Made by a program: the position numbers and the translations under genes
The notes under the pieces: model-generated
Database searches by the model: none
Told to the model about the DNA's origin: nothing
The model's input: the letters and a program-made list of their open reading frames with translations, nothing else
From: Pleionea sp. CnH1-48
Lineage (GTDB): Bacteria; Pseudomonadota; Gammaproteobacteria; Enterobacterales; Kangiellaceae
Assembly: GCF_024124665.1 (NCBI RefSeq)
Contig: NZ_JAMXSB010000007.1
Span: 124,001-188,000 of the forward strand
Reading direction: 5' to 3'
DNA: 64,000 nt
Part shown: one piece after another, positions 7,336 to 16,808 of the stretch
How positions within the stretch are numbered: the first letter of the stretch is position 1
How the letters are laid out: every line of letters starts with the position of its first letter

Positions 7336-9123
7336 ATGCGCAAAGGTCACTTCCCGGACGATGCCGATGCCCAGATCAGCTGGTCTACCCTCAAAGATCT
7401 CTGGCCCTATCTCACCGAATTTAAAACTCGCGTTTTCTTTGCTGTCATCTGCCTGTTAGCGGCCAAATTAGCCAGTGTCGGGCTACCCTATCTGTTGAAG
7501 TTTATTGTCGATGATTTGGATACGATAAACACTTTATCAACAGCCGCAGCCATTCCCCTTGGCTTACTGCTGGCCTATGGTATTGCGCGATTTTCCAGTG
7601 TGATATTTGGTGAAATACGCGATGCCTTGTTTGGCCGAGTCACCGAACGCGCCATGCGTCGCCTGGGCCTCAGAGTATTTCAACATTTGCACGCCCTTGA
7701 TCTCGACTTTCATCTGTCACGTCAAACAGGCGGACTGTCTCGAGATATAGAACGCGGCACCTCCGGTATCAGCTTCTTATTGCGCTTTATGGTGTTTAAT
7801 ATTGTTCCTACCTTGCTCGAAGTGCTTTTGATCAGCGCCATCTTCTTCGTTGCATTCAATATCTGGTTTATGTTGATCGTTTTGATTGCCGTCACCCTGT
7901 ATGTCGCCTTCTCGGTAAAAGCCACAGAATGGCGAACGGGGTATGTACGCGAAGCCAATGAAGCAGACTCCAAAAGCAATACTCAAGCCATCGATAGTTT
8001 ACTGAACTACGAAACCGTTAAGTATTTTAACAATGAATCCTTTGAAGCCTCTCGCTACGATAAAGAGCTAAAAGTCTGGGAGCAGGCACGACGAAAAAAC
8101 CGATTATCCTTGTTTGTCCTCAATGGTGGACAGGCACTGATTATCGCACTGGCCTTAACTTCGATGATGGTGCTAGCCTCCAACGAAGTATTAAAAGGAA
8201 ATCTGACCATTGGTGATTTCGTAATGGTTAATGCCTATATGATGCAGTTATTCTTGCCGCTTAATTTTTTAGGATTCGTTTATCGAGAGATAAAAGGCTC
8301 CATGGCAAACATTGAGCGCATGTTTAACTTGTTAAAAAAACATCCCAAGATTGTTGATCGTGACGACGCCAAACCTTTGCAAGTGCATCAAGGCATCATT
8401 GAATTTCAGGATGTAGAATTTGGTTATGATGAAAAACGAAATATATTAAAAGGGATCAGCTTTAAAGTTGAGCCAGGGCAAAAGCTTGCAGTGGTAGGTA
8501 GCAGTGGTGCAGGCAAATCAACCCTCGTCAAGTTGCTGTTTCGATTTTATGATATTCAGGCGGGTAATATCTTCATCGATGGACAAGCGATTAACGGAGT
8601 AACACAATCTTCCTTACGCCAAGCCATTGGCATAGTACCGCAAGATACAGTGCTCTTTAATACCAGCATCTGGAACAACATAAAGTATGGCAATCAGGAT
8701 GCATCTGATGACGATATTCGCGAAGCAATACGGCTGGCACACTTAGAAGATTTTATTCAGGCTCTTCCAGAAGGAGGAGAAACCATTGTTGGCGAGCGTG
8801 GTCTAAAACTGTCAGGAGGCGAAAAACAAAGAGTTGCTATTGCCAGAACCATTCTTAAAAGACCACCTATATTACTGTTCGATGAAGCCACCTCTTCTCT
8901 CGACAGCAAATCTGAACAGTATATTATGCAGGCAATTAATGAAGTATCCAAAGGCCATACCAGCCTGGTGATAGCACACCGCCTCTCAACCGTCGTGGAT
9001 GCTGATCAGATTGTCGTATTGCATGAAGGCGAGGTAGCCGAACAAGGAACCCACGGAGAGTTGCTAGAAAAGGCCGGACTCTATGCGCGACTCTGGGAAT
9101 TACAACAACAGGATAACGGATAG
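7336..9123 (+). CDS. ABC exporter, Atm1/HMT1 type (fused permease-ATPase)
   Basis: A 595-residue half-transporter. Six membrane segments occupy about residues 28-320 and an ATPase domain about 350-590. It has Walker A GSSGAGKST (388-396), signature LSGGEKQ (from 492), Walker B ILLFDEATSSLD, and the H-loop in VIAHRLST. The N-terminal layout and ISFLLRFMVFNIVPT resemble the Atm1/ABCB7 group, which exports glutathione-linked sulfur or metal species as a homodimer in the inner membrane. The ATG at 7336 has only a weak ribosome binding site. It is divergent from nrdAB and followed after 34 bases by another ABC ATPase. Substrate is inference. Confidence 0.92.
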   Translation: MRKGHFPDDADAQISWSTLKDLWPYLTEFKTRVFFAVICLLAAKLASVGLPYLLKFIVDDLDTINTLSTAAAIPLGLLLAYGIARFSSVIFGEIRDALFGRVTERAMRRLGLRVFQHLHALDLDFHLSRQTGGLSRDIERGTSGISFLLRFMVFNIVPTLLEVLLISAIFFVAFNIWFMLIVLIAVTLYVAFSVKATEWRTGYVREANEADSKSNTQAIDSLLNYETVKYFNNESFEASRYDKELKVWEQARRKNRLSLFVLNGGQALIIALALTSMMVLASNEVLKGNLTIGDFVMVNAYMMQLFLPLNFLGFVYREIKGSMANIERMFNLLKKHPKIVDRDDAKPLQVHQGIIEFQDVEFGYDEKRNILKGISFKVEPGQKLAVVGSSGAGKSTLVKLLFRFYDIQAGNIFIDGQAINGVTQSSLRQAIGIVPQDTVLFNTSIWNNIKYGNQDASDDDIREAIRLAHLEDFIQALPEGGETIVGERGLKLSGGEKQRVAIARTILKRPPILLFDEATSSLDSKSEQYIMQAINEVSKGHTSLVIAHRLSTVVDADQIVVLHEGEVAEQGTHGELLEKAGLYARLWELQQQDNG

Positions 9124-9157
9124 GCAGTTACTGTCGACCAAAGAGCACCAAGCACTG

Positions 9158-9784
9158 ATGACTAATCAACTTATTATTACTGACTTAGAGAAATGGTTCG
9201 GCAGTCGGCGCGTATTTGCGCAACTGAATTTAACCTTGTCTAATGGCACTTATCTTCTGCATGGACATAATGGCTGTGGTAAGTCGACACTATTGTCGAT
9301 TATCGCGGGCTCTCTTGATGAATACACGGGCTCGGTGCAATTGAATCAGATCGAGCTAAGAGCAAAGCATAAGTCGTTTGTTGATCTGGTTAGCTACTGC
9401 CCCGATAGCCTTGAGTTTTTTCCACAAGTTCAGGTGCGTGAGTTTATGGCCTTTGTCAGCCGCCACCGACGCTTGCGTCAAGACACCAGTATTCAAGCCA
9501 TTGCAGATGACTTTCATTTTGACTGCAATACAAAAAAAACACTGGGTGAGCTTTCGTTAGGTAATGCCAAAAAAGCCATGCTCGTTGCAGCTTTGGCATT
9601 GGACTGTCAACTATGGTTGTTTGACGAGCCGCTCAATGGACTCGATGTAGAAGGTAAGCAAGCCTTTGTGGAACACCTACAAAAACTTTCTGAAAAAATA
9701 TTAATCATTGCCTCACACCGCAGTGCCGACTATCAACAGGTCAACCCAACGACTATGGCTTTTAGCAGCCTAATGGAACAATAA
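9158..9784 (+). CDS. ABC transporter ATP-binding protein
   Basis: A short 208-residue ATPase with Walker A GHNGCGKST (about residues 40-48) and Walker B LWLFDEPLNGLD. The signature region is unusual (LSLGNAKKAML, with Leu-Gly in place of Gly-Gly). The frame is open from 9083, but the ATG at 9158 places the first beta strand (LIITDLEKWFG) where ABC domains normally begin, so I use it. The membrane partner follows seven bases downstream, making a two-gene exporter unit of the ABC-2 kind. Cargo is unknown. Confidence 0.85.
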   Translation: MTNQLIITDLEKWFGSRRVFAQLNLTLSNGTYLLHGHNGCGKSTLLSIIAGSLDEYTGSVQLNQIELRAKHKSFVDLVSYCPDSLEFFPQVQVREFMAFVSRHRRLRQDTSIQAIADDFHFDCNTKKTLGELSLGNAKKAMLVAALALDCQLWLFDEPLNGLDVEGKQAFVEHLQKLSEKILIIASHRSADYQQVNPTTMAFSSLMEQ

Positions 9785-9791
9785 ATAGTTT

Positions 9792-10868
9792 ATGGAGTTA
9801 TTAAGAATACAACTGATTCGGGATGTGCAACAAGTTCTGAAAGCTCAAATGAACTTACTGATTTATCTTCTGCTGCCGTTGCCCGTTATGATCATGATCA
9901 TTCCTGGTCTTATGGCTAATATGGCCGATACTAACGTGATATTTGAACAACGCATTGCCCTGTTCCTTATCACGCTCTACGGTTTGTTCTGGCTAGTGGA
10001 TTTGTCTTTTAAACATTTGCATACTCAACAGAACTATCAATTCCTTCGCTCTCATGGCTTTAATAAGCATTCAATTCATTGGTCGCTTATTTCGCTTGCC
10101 AGCATTATTGTTTCGCCTATTTACTTTTTTATTCTACTTGCAGGTATCGGTGTTGTCTTTAATGATGAAAAAGAGCTGAGTTTACTGCTTTATACCTGTT
10201 ACTTACTTTCAAGCCTGCTCATTATTCCAGTCATTGTTTATACCAAACCCAAAGCCTGGCCAGCCATATTTTTATTATCTGCTGGTTATTCTTTTTTATC
10301 GACAAACATAGCCTGGTCCATTGGGTTGTCCGCAACAGCGCTAGCTATCATTCTGTTGCAGAAGCTAGAACAACAGTCAGCTAGCTTTTCTTTGCAGTCC
10401 AGTCGACTTTTGCTCGTTAAGCCTTTTTTGCGCCACTATATTCAGCTAGTGACTCTGTCTTTAACGGCCTTAATATTGGCTAGCCTGATAGAAACTTCCG
10501 TTGATATTCAACAAGGCATTGAGCTGTTACTGCTAACGGTTTTACTCAATATACATACCTCCCGATTGCGTTATGTTTGCCTGTCAAACCAAAGCCTTGG
10601 GCATTACTTTGATCATATTTGCCTCTATCGAGACAGTATCTTAAAAGTAAACCTTTCTATTTTTGTTTCACTGTGGATGATGACTTTGATACTTTTTTTA
10701 TTATTGTCGTCACAAAGCTGGGTGCTTAAAATTTGCGTCTTAACGAATGGATTAATCAGCTATGGAATCATGGTGCAACTGAATAGAAAACTGAGCGATA
10801 ACGTTTATGTGATTTCAACCACCTGGGCTTTATTGGCAACTTTCTTAAGTTATAAATTGTTTATGTGA
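9792..10868 (+). CDS. ABC transporter membrane subunit (unassigned family)
   Basis: A 358-residue, very hydrophobic protein with about ten predicted membrane segments, the first around residues 24-42 (LIYLLLPLPVMIMIIPGLMA). No conserved motif is recognisable. The role comes from its position seven bases after an ABC ATPase gene, so it is most likely the channel-forming partner. The starting ATG has only a weak GA-rich upstream sequence, and translation may be coupled to the ATPase gene. Downstream come a short palindromic element and a terminator. Confidence 0.75.
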   Translation: MELLRIQLIRDVQQVLKAQMNLLIYLLLPLPVMIMIIPGLMANMADTNVIFEQRIALFLITLYGLFWLVDLSFKHLHTQQNYQFLRSHGFNKHSIHWSLISLASIIVSPIYFFILLAGIGVVFNDEKELSLLLYTCYLLSSLLIIPVIVYTKPKAWPAIFLLSAGYSFLSTNIAWSIGLSATALAIILLQKLEQQSASFSLQSSRLLLVKPFLRHYIQLVTLSLTALILASLIETSVDIQQGIELLLLTVLLNIHTSRLRYVCLSNQSLGHYFDHICLYRDSILKVNLSIFVSLWMMTLILFLLLSSQSWVLKICVLTNGLISYGIMVQLNRKLSDNVYVISTTWALLATFLSYKLFM

Positions 10869-10871
10869 TTT

Positions 10872-10932
10872 TATACCTGTGGCCTTTCAAGGTGCAGCGG
10901 TGTCGGCTGTACCTTGAAATACTTTGGGTAGA
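10872..10932. repeat. TATACCC palindromic element, copy A (61-bp mini form)
   Basis: This is a shortened copy of the intergenic element family. The left end CCTTTCAAGGTGCAGCGGTG and right end ACCTTGAAATACTTTGGGTA are kept, but the central 60-70 bp present in other copies are missing. It folds as TTTCAAGGT..ACCTTGAAA and lies directly before the terminator at 10939. Confidence 0.8.
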
Positions 10933-10938
10933 TACAAA

Positions 10939-10963
10939 AAAGGCAGCTATTAAAGCTGCCTTT
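10939..10963. terminator. bidirectional terminator
   Basis: AAAGGCAGCT and AGCTGCCTTT form a perfect 10-bp stem with a 5-base loop. The A/T flanks let it serve both the ABC operon (+) and the DUF4785 gene (-), whose genes converge here. Confidence 0.85.
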
Positions 10964-10980
10964 ATTATCTTGCGAAGAGC

Positions 10981-12255
10981 TTATTTGCTACGCGAAATCT
11001 CTTTGCGCTTCTTGCCCATTAATGTCCAGTCATTCACTTCGGTTTGCAATGCTGCCAAACGCGTCTGATCCATTAACTTAACCTGTCGGATTTGGTAAGG
11101 AGGCAATAGACCGGTTCTTGCCAATCGCTGTTTATCAATAACGATGGGTAAGCTCACCTGTCCTGGCTCAAACCAGCTAGCGGAGTGTGCCAATACGGCT
11201 GGAACCATTTTGCCACTGCTATCGCGACCATATACCCAGGCACGCACTTCATAGCGGCCAGATTTGGCAATGCTTAATTGAGCATTAGCTTTGCCGTTCA
11301 TCGCTTGGATACCATCAAGCTTGGCTGTCTGCTCATTAAGATCAATAGCAACCTCAGCCACTCGCTCTAATCCGTTGGCGGCTTTCATGGTTACAGCCAG
11401 CGTCCATAGCTCACCAGGAGCAGACTGAACATTGACATTTATTGGCCATTGCGTGGTTAGTTTTTGCTGTTGCATTTTGGCAGGCACATCCCAACGGCGT
11501 CCATCAGGAGCACGCAATTCAACGGCGTAATCACTGATCTCAGATGTTTTCGACAACAAAGCATTCAAGTTGATGGATTCGCCTTGTTTAAAGTGGCTTC
11601 GAGACACTTCAGCATTCAATGTCACCTGGCTGTTCTTATCAAACACATGCACCATGTATTGAGCATTGTCGGCTACTTTTTGGTGAGTTTTTAGTGAGAA
11701 AGCACCTCGGCCCATATCCGCACTCAGCTTAAACGCAGCCGTGTTTTTAAATAGCTCTGGATAGGCATCGTTCATCTGCTGGCTGTCAGCTTTTAGCGAC
11801 ATGGTGGCAGATTTTGCATTAACAGCACCGACTTTACTGATCACATCAAAGTCTGAAGGCTCAAGCGCTGGCGCCATTTGCTGAGACTTTTGAACGCCAT
11901 CAGAAGAAGCCACAGGCGTTACTCGAACAATGGCTTCTGAACCATCAGCCCAAAGTTCTACACCCTTACTTAACTGTGCGCCAGAAACTCTTTTGTAGTA
12001 ACTCTTGCTGGAAGTTTTTTGATTGCTTTCACCAAAAACGAGTTTCTCATCCGGTTGCAATATCTGAGTAAAGTTAACCGTCTCGCGTTCAAGTTTTAGG
12101 CTGGTGTTGTCTGTCGTCGGCTGAGCTGATGCTGCCATCACAGGGGCAGACATCTTTGTCGCTTTCGTTGCTTTGTCTTGGTCACCTTTCGCCAACACAG
12201 GTGTCGTTAGGGCGACAGCAACAGTCATAGAAATAATGGTTGGTATAAATTTCAT
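10981..12255 (-). CDS. secreted DUF4785-type protein
   Basis: A 424-residue protein with a clear signal peptide (cleavage near ALTTPVLAKG, residue 22). A low-complexity linker follows, then mostly beta-rich sequence resembling DUF4785 proteins of marine gammaproteobacteria. The C-terminal half (about 215-330: FKQGESINLNALLSKTS and AVELRAPDGRRW) looks like immunoglobulin-like beta domains. It lies 12 bases downstream of a secreted lipase-like gene and starts from an ATG with AAGGGAG upstream, so the two are one operon. The function is not established. A partner or stabiliser of the hydrolase is a guess from gene order. Confidence 0.75.
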   Translation of the reverse strand: MKFIPTIISMTVAVALTTPVLAKGDQDKATKATKMSAPVMAASAQPTTDNTSLKLERETVNFTQILQPDEKLVFGESNQKTSSKSYYKRVSGAQLSKGVELWADGSEAIVRVTPVASSDGVQKSQQMAPALEPSDFDVISKVGAVNAKSATMSLKADSQQMNDAYPELFKNTAAFKLSADMGRGAFSLKTHQKVADNAQYMVHVFDKNSQVTLNAEVSRSHFKQGESINLNALLSKTSEISDYAVELRAPDGRRWDVPAKMQQQKLTTQWPINVNVQSAPGELWTLAVTMKAANGLERVAEVAIDLNEQTAKLDGIQAMNGKANAQLSIAKSGRYEVRAWVYGRDSSGKMVPAVLAHSASWFEPGQVSLPIVIDKQRLARTGLLPPYQIRQVKLMDQTRLAALQTEVNDWTLMGKKRKEISRSK

Positions 12256-12267
12256 TGGCTGGCTCCC

Positions 12268-13128
12268 TTAAAGATCATTTCTTAATAAAACATCGTAACC
12301 AAAACACTTGCGACGGCTTTGATTGTGACTAAGAGGCTCGCGACCATGAGTTTTGTCTTTGTCATAAAACCATAGTGAACCCGCACCGTTTTGTGAGGAA
12401 CAATTTAGGAAGCCATCAGAACAGTTATCCAGCCAGTTCTGGGTGATTTCCAAACCGACATTTAAGGTGTAACCACCACAATAACTATCAGAATCCCAGA
12501 TAGCCGACTCAACATCGGTACCAACAACATTCCAGAAGCCTTTAGGTAAGCTAGGACGACCAGACGTCCCTAACAACCAGTTAGCGTTATAATTCGCCAT
12601 CCAGGCAACTTGCTGTTGACGAACCGCATCAGATTTGTAACCTAATATCCATCCTACCGAGCGCTCAAAAACATTGCCCTGCATTGACGCATCTGCCAGT
12701 GGTGTACCCAGACTTGAAGCCGCTAAGGCATTAACCCAGCGAATGCTGTTGATGATAGCGGGGTAACGACTGTCAAAGGTTGGATTCGACATAATCCAAC
12801 GCATAACGTTGCCGCCGTTAGAATGAGTAATCACAACCAGATCATCGATATTTTTTGATGTGATAAAATTATGTAGCTGGCCCGCCAGACACCCCGCTGC
12901 AGCAGAATCCCACATGTATTGATCGAAATCACAGTTAACAACCAGCAAATTAGAGGAATTGCCTAATCCCTGACGCACGGACTCAATGATTCCTGATTGC
13001 CAATAATCGTTATAGGCGTTGGTCTGTTTTCCGGTACCATGAACGAAGGCAACCCCAGTATTAGCTGCTGCCACGATTAAAGAGGAGCTGGCCAGTAAAG
13101 CCAGTACAAACAAGCGTAGTCTTCTCAT
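12268..13128 (-). CDS. secreted lipase-like alpha/beta-hydrolase
   Basis: A 286-residue secreted protein. A signal peptide (residues 1-21) is followed by VAFVHGTG, the oxyanion-loop region of lipases, and by VITHSNGGNV, a variant nucleophile elbow in which H-S-N-G carries the presumed catalytic Ser. A His near the C-terminus (DKTHGREPLSHNQSRRKC) could complete the triad. Several Cys residues (CDFDQY, AAGC, DSYCGGY, NCSDGFLNC) suggest disulfides made in the periplasm or outside. The ATG at 13128 has AAGGGTG upstream. It is first gene of an operon with the DUF4785 protein. Substrate unknown. Confidence 0.75.
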   Translation of the reverse strand: MRRLRLFVLALLASSSLIVAAANTGVAFVHGTGKQTNAYNDYWQSGIIESVRQGLGNSSNLLVVNCDFDQYMWDSAAAGCLAGQLHNFITSKNIDDLVVITHSNGGNVMRWIMSNPTFDSRYPAIINSIRWVNALAASSLGTPLADASMQGNVFERSVGWILGYKSDAVRQQQVAWMANYNANWLLGTSGRPSLPKGFWNVVGTDVESAIWDSDSYCGGYTLNVGLEITQNWLDNCSDGFLNCSSQNGAGSLWFYDKDKTHGREPLSHNQSRRKCFGYDVLLRNDL

Positions 13129-13614
13129 AAATCACCCTTATATTGATCTACAAGCGACTCACACGAAAAAGGAGTTTCAGTCTTAACACAAAATAAACAC
13201 ATGAACGGCCAAATTCCTGTAAGGCTCTTGATTTTTTATACCTAAAATTTCACGACTTCAGTTCATCTCTAGAAACATAATTCGTGAGAGACAAAGTTTT
13301 TGAATTCGCAGGAATAATTAGCACAGGGTCTCATTATTTCAGTATTGTTAAAATTTCCAGACAAGTGGCCGAAAGCCAAATTCAAACACGCGAGACACTC
13401 TGGTTAGACCTCTTATCTCATCAAATATATTTAATTAACAACAACTTATCACAAGAGCAAAAATCAAACATTCAAACAACATGAGACCTTTTGCACCATA
13501 CTGGTACGACCAGAATATCCTTTTGCATCGCACAAAGCCATAACTTACCTAAGGTTTAAAACATCTGTTTAGGTTTACAATAAGCTATACATAAAATCTC
13601 AAGAGAGAAGAACT
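13129..13614. other. 486-bp intergenic region without a supported gene
   Basis: It separates the divergent lipase and thioesterase genes. One 66-codon frame (13284-13484) starts at GTG without a ribosome binding site and shows no recognisable protein features. GGTCTCAT near 13327 and ATGAGACC near 13480 are inverted copies about 150 bp apart. Promoters of both flanking genes should lie here, but I cannot place them with confidence. Confidence 0.5.
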
Positions 13615-14040
13615 GTGTCATTGTGGAAAAAAGAAACAAACTTAGCCCATGTGAATGCACGCCAGCAGAAAACTCTGGGCAGCCATCTGGATATGAAAGT
13701 AGAAGCCATCGAAGACGATTTCTTGCAGGTATCGATGCCAGTTGATGAAACCACACACCAACCAATGGGTATCCTGCACGGTGGCGCATCGGTAGCGTTA
13801 GCCGAAACGGCGGGAAGTATTGCGGCTAATCTCGCCGTAGACAATGATCACTACTGCGTTGGCATGGAAATCAATGCCAATCATGTAAAGCCAGTGACAA
13901 AGGGACGTGTCACCGCCACGGCAAAACCCTTGCACATCGGCAGAAGTACTCAAGTCTGGGACATACGCATTCAAAACGAACAGCAGCAACTTACCTGCGT
14001 ATCCAGGATCACCATGTCTGTACAAAAGAAACCATCATGA
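13615..14040 (+). CDS. hotdog-fold acyl-CoA thioesterase (YdiI/MenI/EntH group)
   Basis: A 141-residue single hotdog domain. The sequence lines up along its whole length with Escherichia coli YdiI (MenI) from memory. Shared pieces are MPVDETTHQPMGILHGGASV, AETAGSIAA, GMEINANHVKP and PLHIGRSTQVWDI. The Glu of the LAETAGS helix is the likely catalytic residue. YdiI cleaves 1,4-dihydroxy-2-naphthoyl-CoA in menaquinone synthesis, while EntH proofreads enterobactin assembly. No menaquinone or siderophore genes are nearby, so the substrate is open. The start is GTG at 13615, supported by AAGAGAGAAG. A stem-loop covers its stop codon. Confidence 0.88.
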   Translation: MSLWKKETNLAHVNARQQKTLGSHLDMKVEAIEDDFLQVSMPVDETTHQPMGILHGGASVALAETAGSIAANLAVDNDHYCVGMEINANHVKPVTKGRVTATAKPLHIGRSTQVWDIRIQNEQQQLTCVSRITMSVQKKPS

Positions 14041-14063
14041 CTCCCTCCCATTAAGGGAGTCAT
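14037..14063. terminator. stem-loop between thioesterase and thyA
   Basis: ATGACTCCCT and AGGGAGTCAT pair perfectly around a 7-base loop, and the stem overlaps the thioesterase stop codon. No long T-run follows, so it may act on the two convergent transcripts as a weak terminator or 3' stabiliser. Confidence 0.65.
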
Positions 14064-14084
14064 TCTGTGTTAAATCAAGATATG

Positions 14085-14936
14085 TTAAACCGAGAAAGGA
14101 TATTGAATGGGCTCATGGTGTTGATAACCATGAACTTCAAAGTCATCCATAGTGACCCAGGTTTCCAGATCTTCTAAGGATTTGATATCAGGATTGATGG
14201 ACAAAGTAGGAGAAGGGAAAGGATCGCGCTTAAGCTGCACATCACGCATTAACTCGAGCTGATCTTCATAAATATGCGCGTTCACAATCTTGTGATAAGC
14301 GATGCCTGGTTTTTTGCCAGTGATCTGCGCCATCAACGCCAGAAAAGTAAACACCTGGATTTGGTTAAAGTTCAATCCCAGAGGAACATCACAAGAGCGC
14401 TGAAAACTGGTGAGGTATAAGGTATCGCCCAGCAATGAAAAATTGTGCGTGTGCATACAGGGACGCAAACATCCCATGTGGAACTCGCCGGGATTGTAGA
14501 ACGAAATAATCTCTCCGCGGTCATCGGTTCCACGAGTTAAATTCTCGACTACCTTTTTTAGCTGGTCCACAGTGCCACCATCAGGCTTCGACCAGGCGCG
14601 TCCCTGTATTCCGTAAACGCGGCCCATATCGTCTTCTCCACGACGATGAGGATTGTTCAACCAGGCTTCATTTAAATTAGCATTGGCATCCCAGGTTTTG
14701 GTGCCAAGCTTTCTAAAATCCGCGGCACTGTCGTAGCCGCGAATATAGCCAATAAACTCAGCGATAGCGGCTTTCCAATAGCTTTTACGGGTGGTGATCA
14801 GAGGAAACTCATTGCGGTCTACACGATACTCAAGATCGGCATTAATCAAAGTCAGGCAGCGTTTTCCTGTTCTTTCGTTTTCGACCCAGACACCGTCATC
14901 AACAATGCGTTGGCATAAAGCTAAATACTGTTTCAT
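14085..14936 (-). CDS. thyA: thymidylate synthase
   Basis: Makes dTMP from dUMP with methylene-tetrahydrofolate. At 283 residues it is the longer bacterial form found in several marine gammaproteobacteria (264 in E. coli). The catalytic Cys lies in [13 protein letters not shown]. The phosphate-binding QRSCDVPLG and the conserved [20 protein letters not shown] segment follow, and the protein ends in PIQYPFSV. The ATG at 14936 has AGGTAAAAG upstream. It follows lgt in the same direction (57-bp gap), the same lgt-thyA order as in E. coli. Confidence 0.97.
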   Translation of the reverse strand: MKQYLALCQRIVDDGVWVENERTGKRCLTLINADLEYRVDRNEFPLITTRKSYWKAAIAEFIGYIRGYDSAADFRKLGTKTWDANANLNEAWLNNPHRRGEDDMGRVYGIQGRAWSKPDGGTVDQLKKVVENLTRGTDDRGEIISFYNPGEFHMGCLRPCMHTHNFSLLGDTLYLTSFQRSCDVPLGLNFNQIQVFTFLALMAQITGKKPGIAYHKIVNAHIYEDQLELMRDVQLKRDPFPSPTLSINPDIKSLEDLETWVTMDDFEVHGYQHHEPIQYPFSV

Positions 14937-14993
14937 TATTCTTTTACCTAGTTTTTCTGTAGCTGCTTTAAGCAGCCGTCAGATTCAATGCGT

Positions 14994-15890
14994 TTAAGAT
15001 TGTTTCGCAGACTTCTTCTTTTTGTTAGAAGAGGATTTTTTTGTCTTTTCTTCTGCAACATCAAATACGGGGTTACGATAAGCCATAACCATCAACATGA
15101 TGCCAACTACAATCATCGGCAACGACAGCACCTGCCCCATACTTAAAAATTCAGCCATTTCTCTTAAGTGTTCATCCGGTTCACGGAAGTACTCAACGAT
15201 AAAACGGAAGCTTCCATAACCAATTAAGAACAAACCAGATACCGCCATGCGTGGTCGTGTTTTTGAACTGAACCAGAACAACAGAGCAAATAAGGCGACG
15301 CCTTCTAATAAGAACTGATAAATTTGTGAGGGGTGGCGCAACAGGGCTTCGGGGTCACACACTTTGTTGTACCAGGGAGCGTTGACTGGATCACAACGAA
15401 AACGCATTGCCCAGGGCAAACTTTCATCCACTACCGGGCGGCCATAAAGTTCACCGTTTATAAAATTACCTAATCGACCCAGTCCTAATCCGATGGGCAC
15501 GAGTGGCGCAATAAAGTCGCCAATCAAAAAGAAAGGTTTGTTGGTTCGACGACCAAAAATGTAAAAAGCCACCAATACGCCTAACAATCCACCATGGAAC
15601 GACATGCCGCCTTCCCAGATTTTTAGCAAGTAAAGAGGGTTGTTTAAAAACATATCAAACTGATAGAAGAGTACATAACCAAAGCGGCCGCCTAACACGA
15701 TGCCAGCAAAACCGTAAAAGATAAAATCAGAGACTTCATCTTCTGTCCACATACTGCCTGGCTGACGCGCACGGCGAACACCTAACCACCAGGCACCCAG
15801 CAAACCAAATAAATAGGTAAGAGCATACCAGCGTATTGCAATAGGCCCCCAGATAGGGAGTAGTACCGGATCTATATGAGGAAAATCCAT
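14994..15890 (-). CDS. lgt: prolipoprotein diacylglyceryl transferase
   Basis: An inner-membrane enzyme of 298 residues. It moves diacylglycerol from phosphatidylglycerol onto the lipobox Cys of prolipoproteins, the first step of lipoprotein maturation. It has seven predicted membrane segments, the essential His region SFHGGLLGVL (about residues 95-105), the Lgt signature GRLGNFINGELYGR, and the late FRFIVEYFREPDEH. The tail is Lys/Ser-rich (KTKKSSSNKKKKSAKQS), longer than usual, and cytoplasmic by inference. Substrates in this window include the lipoproteins at 49563 and 50726. Confidence 0.97.
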   Translation of the reverse strand: MDFPHIDPVLLPIWGPIAIRWYALTYLFGLLGAWWLGVRRARQPGSMWTEDEVSDFIFYGFAGIVLGGRFGYVLFYQFDMFLNNPLYLLKIWEGGMSFHGGLLGVLVAFYIFGRRTNKPFFLIGDFIAPLVPIGLGLGRLGNFINGELYGRPVVDESLPWAMRFRCDPVNAPWYNKVCDPEALLRHPSQIYQFLLEGVALFALLFWFSSKTRPRMAVSGLFLIGYGSFRFIVEYFREPDEHLREMAEFLSMGQVLSLPMIVVGIMLMVMAYRNPVFDVAEEKTKKSSSNKKKKSAKQS

Positions 15891-15995
15891 CCGTTCAGCA
15901 ACCTCTATTGTTGTTCGTTTCTAACCTGTATCCCATCAAATGTTATGCACAACTCGTTGCGTCACGAGAGCAATAATTATCATAGGTTGTGTGAG

Positions 15996-16787
15996 TTAAA
16001 TACTTTGATAAATGATTCGGGCTCCCACCACTGCCAAAAAGACGGCGAAGACGCGCTTTAATTGTTTTGCTGGCAGATAATGCGCCAATCGAGCACCCAG
16101 TGGAGCCGTTAAACTGGATGCGACAATAATACCCGAAAAGGCCGGTACATAGATATAGCCCAACGACCATTGCGGCAAATTCTCATTCCAACCTACCACC
16201 ATGTAACTTAACGCTCCGGCCAGAGCAATGGGCAAGCCACAGGCCGCAGCAGTACCGACGCAATGGGTTATTTTTTCACCAAGATAATTGAGGTAAGGTA
16301 CCACTAATGAGCCACCGCCAATACCGACCAACCCGGATAAACAGCCAAAGCCAGTAGCCACCAAGGAGGTTTGCCACTTTGATGGCTGACCATGACCTTT
16401 GGCACTTTGTTTATCGCGCCAGATCTGGATACTCATAGCTATACCACCCAAACCAAACAGAATCGCCAGCACCCGACTGGGAAGTTGATCGGCAATCACT
16501 CCCGCCAAGGCCGCTCCAACGACAATGCCGGGAGTCAGTTGGCGCACCCAATGCCAGGCCACAGAGCCGCGACGATGGTGAGCCGTTAACGAAGAAATAG
16601 AGGTAATACAGATGGTCGCTAAAGAAGTGCCAACAGCTACATGCATAACCATTTCGGCAGGCACACCTGATTGTGGCAGCATGAATAAAAGAACAGGCAC
16701 AATAATGAATCCACCGCCTATTCCAAGCAATCCGGCTGAGATTCCGGCGACAGCGCCAGCAATCAAGTATAGAATCCACTCAAACAA
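15996..16787 (-). CDS. TSUP (TauE/SafE) family membrane permease
   Basis: A 263-residue protein with about eight membrane segments in two repeated halves, each with the family glycine motif: LLGIGGGFIIVP near residue 20 and LVGIGGGSLVVP near residue 155. The family moves sulfite, sulfonates or organic acids; substrate cannot be read here. The start is a TTG at 16787, with AGAGAG eight bases before it and no better ATG. It begins only 21 bp from the divergent NRDE gene, so each promoter must lie inside the neighbouring gene or the two overlap. Confidence 0.88.
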   Translation of the reverse strand: MFEWILYLIAGAVAGISAGLLGIGGGFIIVPVLLFMLPQSGVPAEMVMHVAVGTSLATICITSISSLTAHHRRGSVAWHWVRQLTPGIVVGAALAGVIADQLPSRVLAILFGLGGIAMSIQIWRDKQSAKGHGQPSKWQTSLVATGFGCLSGLVGIGGGSLVVPYLNYLGEKITHCVGTAAACGLPIALAGALSYMVVGWNENLPQWSLGYIYVPAFSGIIVASSLTAPLGARLAHYLPAKQLKRVFAVFLAVVGARIIYQSI

Positions 16788-16808
16788 ACTATTTCTCTCT
16801 ATATTGTT

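Noticed and set aside
13284-13484. 66-codon open frame between the lipase and thioesterase genes
   Set aside because: GTG start with no ribosome binding site, no recognisable protein features, AT-rich sequence; likely chance.
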